In this document: positions 51,634 through 59,381 of the stretch, in pieces
Layout of the letters: each line of letters begins with the position of its first letter
Position numbering within the stretch: the first letter of the stretch is position 1
DNA from: JBKBIP01 sp046297495
GTDB lineage: Bacteria > Planctomycetota > Planctomycetia > Gemmatales > Gemmataceae
Direction of reading: 5' to 3'
DNA: 64,000 nucleotides
Assembly (NCBI GenBank): GCA_046297495.1
Contig: JBKBIP010000026.1
Coordinates: 21,180 to 85,179 of the forward strand
The notes under the pieces: model-generated
What the model was told of the DNA's origin: nothing
The model's database searches: none
What the model saw: the letters and a program-made list of their open reading frames with translations, nothing else
Made by a program: the position numbers and the translations under genes

Positions 51634-51759
51634 ATGGTCGTAGCGAGTCATTTGAAGGACCTTGTGCCCCATGTCGGGAAAAAAACTGCCGCGGAATGGC
51701 AAGCCCGCATCACCGCCTATGAAACCTATCTCGATGACCCCACCTCGGGAAGCAAGTAA
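51634..51759 (+). pseudogene. Shortened second copy of protein A
   Basis: A 41-codon frame reading MVVASHLKDLVPHVGKKTAA, then EWQARITAYETYLDDPTSGS. It matches the C-terminal half of protein A (HVGKKTAEEWQKRINSYRDQ), but the N-terminal 40 residues are missing. It overlaps the second B copy just as A overlaps B, which shows that the two-gene unit was duplicated as a block and then decayed. Confidence 0.55.
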
Positions 51760-52081
51760 GGCGTTGCGCGCTCTGTTGGCCTCCATCTATAATACATATC
51801 AAAAACACGATGACCCGCAAATCAATGCCCTTTAGCGACGATTGTTCGTCTTTCCCATGACCGATTGGATCGATGATCTAGAAAAACTGGCGGCATTATA
51901 CCAGGGTCCTGATCAATATAAGAAACAGGAAGCGGCGGCTATCGTGTTTGGCTTCGTCGCCCCTGTTGCCGATCATCTGTCGGCCGCCGCTCAGTTATTG
52001 ACCGACCGCGCGTTCGGCGATATTTTCGTTGAACTGGAACACAAACTTGAGGAACGAGCAAGGACGAAACAATCGGGATAA
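51671..52081 (+). pseudogene. Second copy of protein B, interrupted by an in-frame stop
   Basis: The frame starts MSGKKLPRNGKPASPPMKPI and continues REASKALRALLASIYNTYQK to a TAG at 51833-51835. It then goes on in the same frame, RRLFVFPMTDWIDDLEKLAA and so on, to a TAA-type stop at 52081. It aligns with protein B along its length (LASVYNYFNSVQK, FVFHMTDWLHDFEKL, HLLAASRLLL). The single TAG between the two conserved blocks is therefore a disabling mutation or, less likely, a read-through site. The downstream part (from the TTG at 51842) could be translated alone. Confidence 0.6.
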
Positions 52082-52096
52082 AATAATTGTTTCGAG

Positions 52097-52146
52097 GATT
52101 CATCGTTTCGCGTTGAGTGCCAACATCGTGCGCGAAACGATGAATC
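52097..52146. repeat. Dispersed palindrome, copy 13 (perfect arms)
   Basis: Arms GATTCATCGTTTCGCG (52097-52112) and CGCGAAACGATGAATC (52131-52146) are perfectly complementary over 16 bp with an 18-base loop; this is the reference form of the family. It lies between the end of the small-gene block and the end of moxR (convergent). Confidence 0.92.
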
Positions 52147-52157
52147 TAAATTCACTA

Positions 52158-53183
52158 TCATACTCTTGCCACGGACGGGACGTCGGCGACCTTCTCTTTC
52201 ACTTCGTTCAAAATCTGTGCCAGTACGGTATCGGAAGGGATGTTCTCGGCCTGGGCCTCGAAGTTGAGCAGGATGCGGTGCCGCAGGGCGGGGAGATAGA
52301 CGCGGCGGATGTCCTCAAAGCTGACATTGTAGCGACCTTCTAGTAGCGCGCGAATCTTGCCACCCAGCACCAACGCCTGAGCGGCGCGCGGGCTGGCGCC
52401 GCAACGGATGTAGCGGTTGGTGTCGGCGGTGGCGAATTCCCCCTGCGGATGCGTGGCCAGCACCAAGCGGATGGCGTAATCCTGCACCGGCGGCGCCACC
52501 AGCACCTCGCGGATGAGCTGCTGCCAACGGCGAATCTCGTGGCCATCCATCACCTTGCTCGGTTGCGGCGATTCCCCGCGCGTAGTCCGGTCGAGGATGA
52601 CAGACATCTCCTCGCGCCCGGAATAGTTGACGAGCAGCTTGAAGAAGAAACGGTCGAGCTGGGCTTCCGGCAACGGATAGGTTCCTTCTTGCTCAATGGG
52701 ATTCTGCGTGGCCATGACGAAGAACGGTTCTTCCAGGTGGTGGATGGTCCCCCCCACGGTGACGCTGTGTTCCTGCATGGCTTCCAGCAACGCCGATTGC
52801 GTCTTGGGGGTGGCCCGGTTGATTTCGTCGGCCAGCACGATTTGGGCGAACAGCGGCCCCGGCTGAAAGCTGAACATCCGCTTGCCGTCCGGCGTTTCCG
52901 TGATGATGTTGGTCCCCATGATGTCCGAAGGCATCAGGTCCGGCGTGAACTGAATGCGGTTGAACTTCAGGTCCAGCACCTGGCTCAACGTCCGCACCAG
53001 CAGCGTCTTGCCCAACCCCGGCACCCCCTCCAGCAAGGCATGACCACCGACGAACAGACAGGTCAACACGCCATGAATGACATCCGCATGGCCGACGATC
53101 ACTTTGCTGATTTCCTGGAAGACGCGGTTGTACGCCTCCCGAAATTGCTGGACTTGTTCCTGAATCGTGATGGGGCTGGACAT
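52158..53183 (-). CDS. MoxR family AAA+ ATPase
   Basis: A 341-residue AAA+ ATPase of the MoxR group, a chaperone-like ATPase that helps assemble or activate VWA-containing complexes. Walker A GVPGLGKTLLV, Walker B IVLADEINRATPKTQ, sensor 1 MATQNPIEQEGTYPLPEAQL with the DRFFFKL continuation, and the C-terminal lid (ASPRAAQALVLGGKIRALLE) are all intact. It belongs with the DUF58 and VWA genes further downstream on its strand, but a 1.1-kb block of plus-strand small genes separates them. The ATG at 53183 follows GAGGTCC. The truD stop is 71 bases upstream. Confidence 0.92.
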   Translation of the reverse strand: MSSPITIQEQVQQFREAYNRVFQEISKVIVGHADVIHGVLTCLFVGGHALLEGVPGLGKTLLVRTLSQVLDLKFNRIQFTPDLMPSDIMGTNIITETPDGKRMFSFQPGPLFAQIVLADEINRATPKTQSALLEAMQEHSVTVGGTIHHLEEPFFVMATQNPIEQEGTYPLPEAQLDRFFFKLLVNYSGREEMSVILDRTTRGESPQPSKVMDGHEIRRWQQLIREVLVAPPVQDYAIRLVLATHPQGEFATADTNRYIRCGASPRAAQALVLGGKIRALLEGRYNVSFEDIRRVYLPALRHRILLNFEAQAENIPSDTVLAQILNEVKEKVADVPSVARV

Positions 53184-53254
53184 GGGGACCTCGTGTGATT
53201 GGTCAGGATTCCGTTGTTGGGCCGAAAGCGCGCCTGCGGCTCGCCCCCTAAACA

Positions 53255-54358
53255 CTAATCAGTGGTTACTGACTCTTCCTCGATGGTTGTCTTCATCAAT
53301 TCCGCCAGCAACACCGTGGCGTAACTCCCGGCGGGGAGGGAGAAGGTCAAGCGGATTCCCTCCGGTTCGACCGTGGCGGCGAGATCATCGAGATAAACCA
53401 AGTTGTGGCGGCGGGTGCCTGGTAGTAGTTTGCCGAAACCGTGAAAATGCTCTAGCGTCAGCCCAGCGGCAGCCAGGACTTCTGCCTCGCGCTGGGCCGC
53501 CTCTGCTTGGGCGGCGAACATCTTGCGCCCGAACATCGGCCCGGTGGCAACGGTTTCGCGTCGATCCAAGCGTTCCTGTTCGCGGGGCACATCCGCAACG
53601 ACGAACAGGCCGCCGAAGGGCCATTTACTCATCACATCACCGGCCAGCACCCGACGCAATAGGCCATCCGTCAATCTACGGGCCAGGTAGGTATTGAACA
53701 GCGCCGACTGCACCGCCGACAGCGCCAGGCGGCGGCGCTCCGGATGGCGCCAGTAATTGCGGTCTTTGGCGGTTCCCGGTAGCGATTCCTGACGCAACAA
53801 GGCTAAACCGATGGCAGTATTCTGTCCTTCCCGACCGAAACGCTGTTCCCCATAGTAATTCGGCAATCCCACGCGGCGCAGGTGGTCGAGCAGAGGGCCA
53901 AGACGTTCGGCAGTTTCCGCGACACCATCGCGCACCAAGATGCGAAAGCGATTGCCCCGCAGATGTCCGGTTTTCAGCTTGTTGTTGTGTTTGCTGACCC
54001 GCAGCAAGCGTATCCCATCGCCATCCACGGCGGCCAAGCGCTGTTCGCCGATCCGGGCCGGTACCGACACCAGCTGCCGGGTCACGGCCTGGCGGTCCTT
54101 CATGCCCGCCGTGCCGATGTCGGACGGTGCCACCCCCAGCCGCCGCGCCAGCTCGCGTTGGAAGTACAGCGCCCCCAGCGCCCGTTTTTCGATCCACAGA
54201 TAGAAGAACTCCCCCTGTCCGCTCGGCTCGTAAGCGGGAATCTCTTCGACTTCAAAATCCTCCGGCTGGACCTTGATCCGGCCGCCAATGCCCGCTAAAT
54301 CGTCGGTGAGCTGCGGCAACATCCGTTCCCCCTGCGCGCTGATTGTCCAAGGAATCAT
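53255..54358 (-). CDS. truD: tRNA pseudouridine(13) synthase TruD
   Basis: A 367-residue tRNA-modifying enzyme that makes pseudouridine at position 13 of tRNA-Glu. Seen: the N-terminal KVQPEDFEVEEIPAYEPSGQ, the catalytic Asp88 in GTAGMKDRQAVTRQ, SVPARIG, LRGNRFRILVRDGVAE, NYYGEQRFGREGQNTAIGLA (the TruD motif) and AQSALFN-like SAVQSALFNTYLARRL. The inserted domain lies between. The start codon overlaps the stop of the PilZ gene (TAATG), so the two are translationally coupled. Length is slightly over the usual 340-350 residues. Confidence 0.93.
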   Translation of the reverse strand: MIPWTISAQGERMLPQLTDDLAGIGGRIKVQPEDFEVEEIPAYEPSGQGEFFYLWIEKRALGALYFQRELARRLGVAPSDIGTAGMKDRQAVTRQLVSVPARIGEQRLAAVDGDGIRLLRVSKHNNKLKTGHLRGNRFRILVRDGVAETAERLGPLLDHLRRVGLPNYYGEQRFGREGQNTAIGLALLRQESLPGTAKDRNYWRHPERRRLALSAVQSALFNTYLARRLTDGLLRRVLAGDVMSKWPFGGLFVVADVPREQERLDRRETVATGPMFGRKMFAAQAEAAQREAEVLAAAGLTLEHFHGFGKLLPGTRRHNLVYLDDLAATVEPEGIRLTFSLPAGSYATVLLAELMKTTIEEESVTTD

Positions 54359-54903
54359 TAGCCGAACCAGTGCAATTCATCCCAGGTGAGTTTTTGCAGA
54401 AACTGACAACCCAGATTCCAGCTGTTGCGCTGTTGGCGGCAGCTTTTGACTTCGACTTGCACCCAACCGGTATCTCCTTCCCATTGGATAGGGCGCAGGC
54501 TCAACACCGTGCCGGGAGTGACGGCTTCGTCCACGAGCAAGCCGATACCCCCGGTGGATCGATCCACGACCCAACCGGGGAACGGCTCCAAGGAACCGGC
54601 GGCGTCCGTGACAACCACTTGGACAAGATTTCCTTTGCGGCGAGGATTCAGGCGCCGCTCCGGCCTACTGCCAATTTGCAGCACTTTGGGACGCGGCGGG
54701 GGCGGAGGCGCTGTTGCGTCCGGCTCGTCGAGGCGCAATTGCGCTATTTCAGCGGGTGATTGTTCTTGAAGGTCCGCCATTATCTCTAATATATGAATTT
54801 GCAGCTCTTTCAATTCCTTTTGCCAATTATTCAGACTCTGTTGAATCTCTGTTAGATGCATCTGTACGCGCGTCAACTTGTCGTGTAAGGTCTTATCAGC
54901 CAT
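54358..54903 (-). CDS. PilZ domain protein with N-terminal coiled coil
   Basis: A 181-residue protein. Residues 1-65 form an amphipathic, likely coiled-coil region (LTRVQMHLTEIQQSLNNWQK, ELKELQIHILEIMADLQE). A Pro-rich linker (APPPPPRPKVL) leads into a PilZ domain at about 85-180. The c-di-GMP motif is visible as RRLNPRRKGN (an R-x-x-x-R form) and DRSTGGIGLLV (a D/N-x-S-x-x-G form). It would bind cyclic di-GMP and pass the signal on by protein contact; the partner is not known. Its stop overlaps the truD start by TAATG. The ATG at 54903 is the only start in frame. A link between TruD and c-di-GMP is not otherwise known. Confidence 0.88.
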   Translation of the reverse strand: MADKTLHDKLTRVQMHLTEIQQSLNNWQKELKELQIHILEIMADLQEQSPAEIAQLRLDEPDATAPPPPPRPKVLQIGSRPERRLNPRRKGNLVQVVVTDAAGSLEPFPGWVVDRSTGGIGLLVDEAVTPGTVLSLRPIQWEGDTGWVQVEVKSCRQQRNSWNLGCQFLQKLTWDELHWFG

Positions 54904-55229
54904 CGCTACTCATGGCCTTTCGAGAAGGAAAAGGCATTGCCATGAAACTATTGGTTTTTTGTGATGCGAGCACAGCGGCACTCGGAGCCGTGGCGGATTC
55001 GTACCATCCTTTCTTCACGATAGCTTGACGTAGTTCTCCTGTCAAACGAGCGTTTCCCGCGTTGCACCGTCCTTGTCGTTCCGGCTGTTGGCCGGAAATC
55101 ATCTGTAATCCTCGGAGAATTCCTCATACACTAAAAATAGCGGGATGAGCCATGAAACCATTTGCGGAAAACCATCCCCCTACCCCGCCTGCCGGATTTC
55201 GAAGTTTCCCAATCGAAAATCGATGTGGC
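54904..55229. other. Interval between divergent PilZ and UvrB/C-motif genes
   Basis: A 326-base region with promoters for both directions. It holds a 28-codon frame (54942-55028, MKLLVFCDASTAALGAVADS) preceded by AAGGAAAAGG. It is too short and unlike anything known to be called a gene. No dispersed palindrome was found. Confidence 0.35.
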
Positions 55230-55964
55230 ATGAATCACGATATTGACTTCGCTTTGAAAGACTGGAAATACAACCCCGGAACGGTACAGTCCCGCTTGGT
55301 GCGCGCGCGGGACGGCCGACAGGTGGTGCAGCTCCGCCTGGACCTGGGCATCTTGCAGATGGAGGTCGAAGGCCGGCCCGATGGCGAACATCCCCACGGC
55401 TTCGCCACGTACTTGGATTATCTGCGCGACCGGCGCGATCGAACCGTTCGGCGCGGCGGTCAGTTCGTGCTGAGTGAGGACGAGTGCGAGGAAGCGGATC
55501 GCGAGTTCGTGCAGTATTATCATCGCCGGATTAGTTGGTTGGCGTTGTGCCTGTATGACCAGGCCCAAAAGGATGCCGAACACACCTTGGCCTTCATGGA
55601 TTTCCTGCGGGACCATTCGCCGTCGGAAGAATACCTGTTGGCGCACGAGCAATATCGGGGATTCGTGCTGTTCCACCACACGCAAGCCGCCTCGGCCCAC
55701 GCTTTGAAACGGGACGATCCCGAAGGGGCCATCGACGCCATTCGGGACGGCTTGAAAAAGATCGCCGCTTTCTTCGCCGCTTATGAGATCGAAGACCAGC
55801 TGGAAGAGAACAGCATGGTGCAGCAATTGCGTCATTTGGAACAATCGCTGCGGCAGACGCATCGGATCGAGGCCACGTTGCAAGAACAATTAGAGGAAGC
55901 GGTAGCCAACGAGGATTATGAAGGGGCGGCCCGGCTGCGCGACGCCATTCGCCGCCGCCAGTAA
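55230..55964 (+). CDS. Protein with C-terminal UvrB/UvrC motif
   Basis: A 244-residue cytosolic protein beginning MNHDIDFALKDWKYNPGTVQ. The C-terminus has a UvrB/UvrC interaction motif (LQEQLEEAVANEDYEGAARL RDAIRR, about 205-240), the short helical hairpin through which UvrC contacts UvrB and which also occurs in McsA-like regulators. Earlier parts are helical and acidic (HGFATYLDYLRDRRDRTVRR, SWLALCLYDQAQKDAEHTLA). It lacks nuclease or ATPase domains, so it is a binding protein. The start at 55230 matches the N-terminus known for planctomycete relatives; a start 78 bases upstream is also possible. Confidence 0.75.
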   Translation: MNHDIDFALKDWKYNPGTVQSRLVRARDGRQVVQLRLDLGILQMEVEGRPDGEHPHGFATYLDYLRDRRDRTVRRGGQFVLSEDECEEADREFVQYYHRRISWLALCLYDQAQKDAEHTLAFMDFLRDHSPSEEYLLAHEQYRGFVLFHHTQAASAHALKRDDPEGAIDAIRDGLKKIAAFFAAYEIEDQLEENSMVQQLRHLEQSLRQTHRIEATLQEQLEEAVANEDYEGAARLRDAIRRRQ

Positions 55965-56082
55965 GTGGTCCCTTGGGCGAGCGACCTTGACCCCCAACCG
56001 ATCGGCGAGTACATTGCCGGTCGTGCTGGGCCGTCGATTCACCTCTTGCCGCTCTTCCTTAGCACCCCATAAGACGGCTGTG

Positions 56083-57441
56083 ATGATGTCCAAAACCCAG
56101 ATAATCGTATCACTGGTCGTGTTACTGGGAGTGATTGCCGGGGTTTCCTTCATCTCCCAATTTACCGGAACCATGACGCTCGATCCAACGGGGACGTTGG
56201 CCCCAGCGCCAGGGTCCGCCGGATTGATGCTCGCGCTAGTCGATCCCGCCCACGCTCTTCCCGAAGCGTCTCCCCGCGTGTTGGAGAAGGACGCTTTGAG
56301 CTGTTACGAGGTCTGGTTTCAAAACCCCGCTCCGTTCCCTCTGGAAATTACTTGGAAGGGCAATAGCGCGAATTGTCAAGGAGTCGATGTCGGAGTCGTG
56401 AGTAGTTCCGCCACGGATCGCTATGTTCGGCTGGCCGCGCTGTGCCTTGGTTCTCCTGGAACGGGAGCAACCATGTGGAGCGGCCCCTGGTCGGCCTTGG
56501 CGGTCGCTCAGTGGCGGCACGACTGGCAGTGGACGGAGCTTCGCCCCACGACGCCCCGGCGTGTGGTGATCCCTGCGGCGGATGCAGGCCACGGCCCGGC
56601 TTGGGGCATCCTGCGCTTCCAAGTACGCAGCCATGAGGAAGGAGAGGAACCCCTAACGGGAGACTGGTTGACACGCGCCCTGCCGGACGGCACGCCCCGC
56701 GCCCAACACTTTCAGACCAGGGTACGTTTTGTCCCTAGTTTGCGAGTATTTCCCGAGGAACGGACCTTCACTGACTGGCGGACGGACCAACCCCCCCCTT
56801 CCGTGGAGTTCTGGGTCTGGTCGGCGACGCGCTGCCGTTTCACGCTCGTCCCCCGCGCGGCGGCGCCCGATCCGTGGTGGCAAACGACGGTGCAGCCATT
56901 AACGAGGGATGAGTGCCGGGACTTGGCCCAACAACTGGCGCTGGCATTCGGCCCGACGTCCGTGACATCGGCTTATCGCGTGGTGGCGCGCGGGCGGGAC
57001 GTGGACAAGGCGGGCCAACTTCCCGACTGGGGCAAGATGACGCGGCATTTGGTCTTGGACAGCGACGCCAGCTCGGAGCCAGTCCGCATCGTCTGGACGG
57101 GCCGCGTGGTTGGCCCCGTTCAGCTAGGACGCGGAAGCGACGGGGACGGCATCGATCTGGGCAATTTCCCGCTGGCGACGGGAACGCGCCACACCATTCA
57201 GCTTTCGACCGAGCAGCGGGATGTGACCATGCGTGTGGAGCGCGTGCATCCGGCTTATTTGCAAGTTCAACTCCTGGAAATGCCGATGCAGCATGGAAGG
57301 AGTCATTGGCAACTGCAGGTGGCGATTCCGCCGGATCGTGTCAGCGGCCCTTTACCGGACGACAGTGCCGTTTATCTTTCATTGAGCGACCTCTCCCAGC
57401 GCTTGTTGCGCATTCCGGTGTCTGGGGTGGGTTATCGCTGA
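56083..57441 (+). CDS. Membrane-anchored protein with DUF1573/ASH-like segments
   Basis: A 452-residue protein with an N-terminal anchor (IIVSLVVLLGVIAGVSFISQ) and a large extracytoplasmic part. The rest reads as beta-sandwich segments, for example YEVWFQNPAPFPLEITWKGN, VEFWVWSATRCRFTLVP and GDGIDLGNFPLATGTRHTIQ, resembling DUF1573/ASH-type immunoglobulin-like domains. No catalytic motif is seen. It precedes, by 187 bases on the same strand, a gene for a multiheme cytochrome with a phosphatase-like domain. DUF1573 proteins often accompany such cytochromes in planctomycetes, which suggests one functional unit (inference). The ATG at 56083 (or 56086) fits the signal anchor. Confidence 0.65.
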   Translation: MMSKTQIIVSLVVLLGVIAGVSFISQFTGTMTLDPTGTLAPAPGSAGLMLALVDPAHALPEASPRVLEKDALSCYEVWFQNPAPFPLEITWKGNSANCQGVDVGVVSSSATDRYVRLAALCLGSPGTGATMWSGPWSALAVAQWRHDWQWTELRPTTPRRVVIPAADAGHGPAWGILRFQVRSHEEGEEPLTGDWLTRALPDGTPRAQHFQTRVRFVPSLRVFPEERTFTDWRTDQPPPSVEFWVWSATRCRFTLVPRAAAPDPWWQTTVQPLTRDECRDLAQQLALAFGPTSVTSAYRVVARGRDVDKAGQLPDWGKMTRHLVLDSDASSEPVRIVWTGRVVGPVQLGRGSDGDGIDLGNFPLATGTRHTIQLSTEQRDVTMRVERVHPAYLQVQLLEMPMQHGRSHWQLQVAIPPDRVSGPLPDDSAVYLSLSDLSQRLLRIPVSGVGYR

Positions 57442-57548
57442 CCAAACTGATTCTCTGGACAGTGCAGGTTTCCCTGATGATGGGGAGACACTTTGGTACG
57501 AAATCATGGCGCGCGGCGGGGATTAACACTTCGCCGACGCTTGTGGAC

Positions 57549-57590
57549 CGTGGGCCGAACGGCCCATGCTGGTCGGAACCCGTTCCGACT
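57549..57590 (+). repeat. Two consecutive stem-loops between genes
   Basis: TGGGCC-GAAC-GGCCCA (57551-57566) and GTCGGAAC-CC-GTTCCGAC (57572-57589) are perfect hairpins side by side in the 187-base gap. No T-run follows. They may be processing or stability elements or REP-like sequences. Confidence 0.5.
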
Positions 57591-57628
57591 CTCTAACTGG
57601 TGAATTCGAGAACAAGGGGTAGGCTGTT

Positions 57629-59284
57629 ATGGTAACGGATTACCGCGAACCAACCGCGCCCTCTTCCCAACCACAGGGGGGGGCGGCGTCTCAGACGCTC
57701 CGCCCGCCTCGGCCCTTGCCGCTGATCGTGGCGGCCAGCGTGTTGGCTCTGGGCGGCTGGACGTTGACATATTGCTTGCACACTCCCCCCGCGCCGGCGG
57801 CGGGCCGGACGTCAGCGCACGTTCCGCCCGCGACGGAATTGTATCGCGGCTGGCCGGAAGGACAGAAGCCTGCCCTGGCCTTGGTCTTGTCGGGGCAAGA
57901 GTATGGCTACCTGCACCCGTGCGGCTGCTCGCGGCCCCAACTGGGAGGGCTAGAGCGCCGCTATAATTTCATCCAATCCCTCAAGGACAAAGGCTGGCCC
58001 GTCGTGGCCGTCGATTTGGGGGACGTGCCCCAACGCAAGGGGCCGCTCAACTTGCCCAACGTGCAAGGCATGCTCAAGTACAGCTACGCCATGAAGGCGC
58101 GCGATCTGATGGGGTATAGCGCCGTCGGCGTCGGCGAATACGAGATCGGCATGCAATTGACACGTATCTTGGGCAACTACGCGCTCAACTTTCCCACGCC
58201 GCGCGTGCTGGCCGCCAACATCCGCGATCGGGACATCTTGTTCCCGGAAATGCTTTGGTCCACGACCACGGCCGGCGGCGGCAACGGCGCCCCCAAAGTC
58301 GGCGTCATCGGTTTGGTCGGCCCCAGCGTCGCCAAGCACGTGAATGACCCCGACGTGGCTTTTCAGGCCAATACCATCGTTCTCCCGCAAGCGTTGCAAG
58401 AGCTGCAAGCCAACAAACCAGAATTTCTCGTCCTGCTCTACCAAGGTTCGCTCGCCGAGGCCAAAGCCTGCGCCGAACGCTTTCCGCAACTGAATGTCAT
58501 TCTGTGCCTCAGCCAAGACAACGAGGAGGAGCCGTCGGACAAGCCGGAAACGGTCGGCGACACGCTCATCGTCAAGGTCGGGCACAAGGGGCGTTATGTC
58601 GGCGTCGTCGGCGCTTTTCGCACCGGCAACCCGGCGCGGCCGTTCCAACTGCACTATCAACTGGTGCCCATCACCGAGGACTACGAAACCCCCATCGGCG
58701 CGGAGGAGAACAACCCGGTCTTGGCCCTGCTAGAGGAATACGCCCAAGAGCTAAAGACCCAGGATTATCTCAGCAAGTATCCCCAGCGCAAGCACGTTAT
58801 CCAGTTGCAGTATCCGCAGGCTCGCTACGTCGGCTCTCGGAAGTGCCGCGGCTGTCATCCTTCCGCCTATGAGGTGTGGGAGAACTCCGACCACGCGCAC
58901 GCCTATCAAACCCTGGTCGATGCCACCCGGCCATCGCTCCGGCAGTTCGACGCCGAGTGCATCGTGTGCCATGTGGTCGGTTTCGGGCATGAGACCGGCT
59001 TCCGCAACGCCGAGGATACCCCCTTGTTGAAGAACGTCGGCTGCGAGAACTGTCATGGCCCCGGCAGCGAACACGTCCGGCGACCGCGGGACACACAGCT
59101 TCACGCTTTGATGAATCCCTTCAAGCCGAATCCGCACGCCACGGCCGAAGAGGAACAGAAACGCCTGCTGTTGCTCGATCAGAGCTGCCAACAGTGCCAT
59201 GATATTGACAATGACGTGCATTGGAACTTCGAGAAGAAGTGGCCCAAGATCATCCACCGCACGCCGCCGGAGGAGAAGGAGTAA
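57629..59284 (+). CDS. Tetraheme cytochrome c554-like protein with N-terminal metallophosphatase-like domain
   Basis: A 551-residue exported, membrane-anchored protein. One N-terminal helix (LIVAASVLALGGWTLTYCLH) precedes a first domain resembling 5'-nucleotidase/metallophosphatase folds (LVLSGQEYGYLHPCGCSRPQ, VAVDLGDVPQ, VGVGEYEIGM). Only some of the metal-binding residues appear, so its activity is doubtful. The last third has four heme motifs, CRGCH, CIVCH, CENCH and CQQCH (from residue about 409 on), in the c554 arrangement, with further His as axial ligands. The protein probably handles electrons in the periplasm. A gene-level fusion with a PCGC-containing SoxB-like start is common in planctomycetes. 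AGGGGTAGG precedes the ATG. Confidence 0.85.
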   Translation: MVTDYREPTAPSSQPQGGAASQTLRPPRPLPLIVAASVLALGGWTLTYCLHTPPAPAAGRTSAHVPPATELYRGWPEGQKPALALVLSGQEYGYLHPCGCSRPQLGGLERRYNFIQSLKDKGWPVVAVDLGDVPQRKGPLNLPNVQGMLKYSYAMKARDLMGYSAVGVGEYEIGMQLTRILGNYALNFPTPRVLAANIRDRDILFPEMLWSTTTAGGGNGAPKVGVIGLVGPSVAKHVNDPDVAFQANTIVLPQALQELQANKPEFLVLLYQGSLAEAKACAERFPQLNVILCLSQDNEEEPSDKPETVGDTLIVKVGHKGRYVGVVGAFRTGNPARPFQLHYQLVPITEDYETPIGAEENNPVLALLEEYAQELKTQDYLSKYPQRKHVIQLQYPQARYVGSRKCRGCHPSAYEVWENSDHAHAYQTLVDATRPSLRQFDAECIVCHVVGFGHETGFRNAEDTPLLKNVGCENCHGPGSEHVRRPRDTQLHALMNPFKPNPHATAEEEQKRLLLLDQSCQQCHDIDNDVHWNFEKKWPKIIHRTPPEEKE

Positions 59285-59312
59285 CAAAATCGGCTGAGCC
59301 AATCCACGCCAA

Positions 59313-59350
59313 GAAAAAGCGGGCCGCGCCTACTGGGCGCGGCCCGACGC
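59313..59350 (-). terminator. Terminator of the YbjN-like gene
   Basis: CGGGCCGCGCC (59320-59330) and GGGCGCGGCCCG (59335-59346) form an 11-bp GC stem with a 4-base loop. Read on the minus strand, the stem is followed by GCTTTTTCTT (complement of 59310-59319), a typical T-run. Confidence 0.75.
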
Positions 59351-59381
59351 ATTTGCGGTTCACGTTCATCCACGACTGGGC

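Noticed and set aside
54942..55028. 28-codon frame with a good ribosome-site-like sequence
   Set aside because: Too short to tell from chance; nothing similar recognised.
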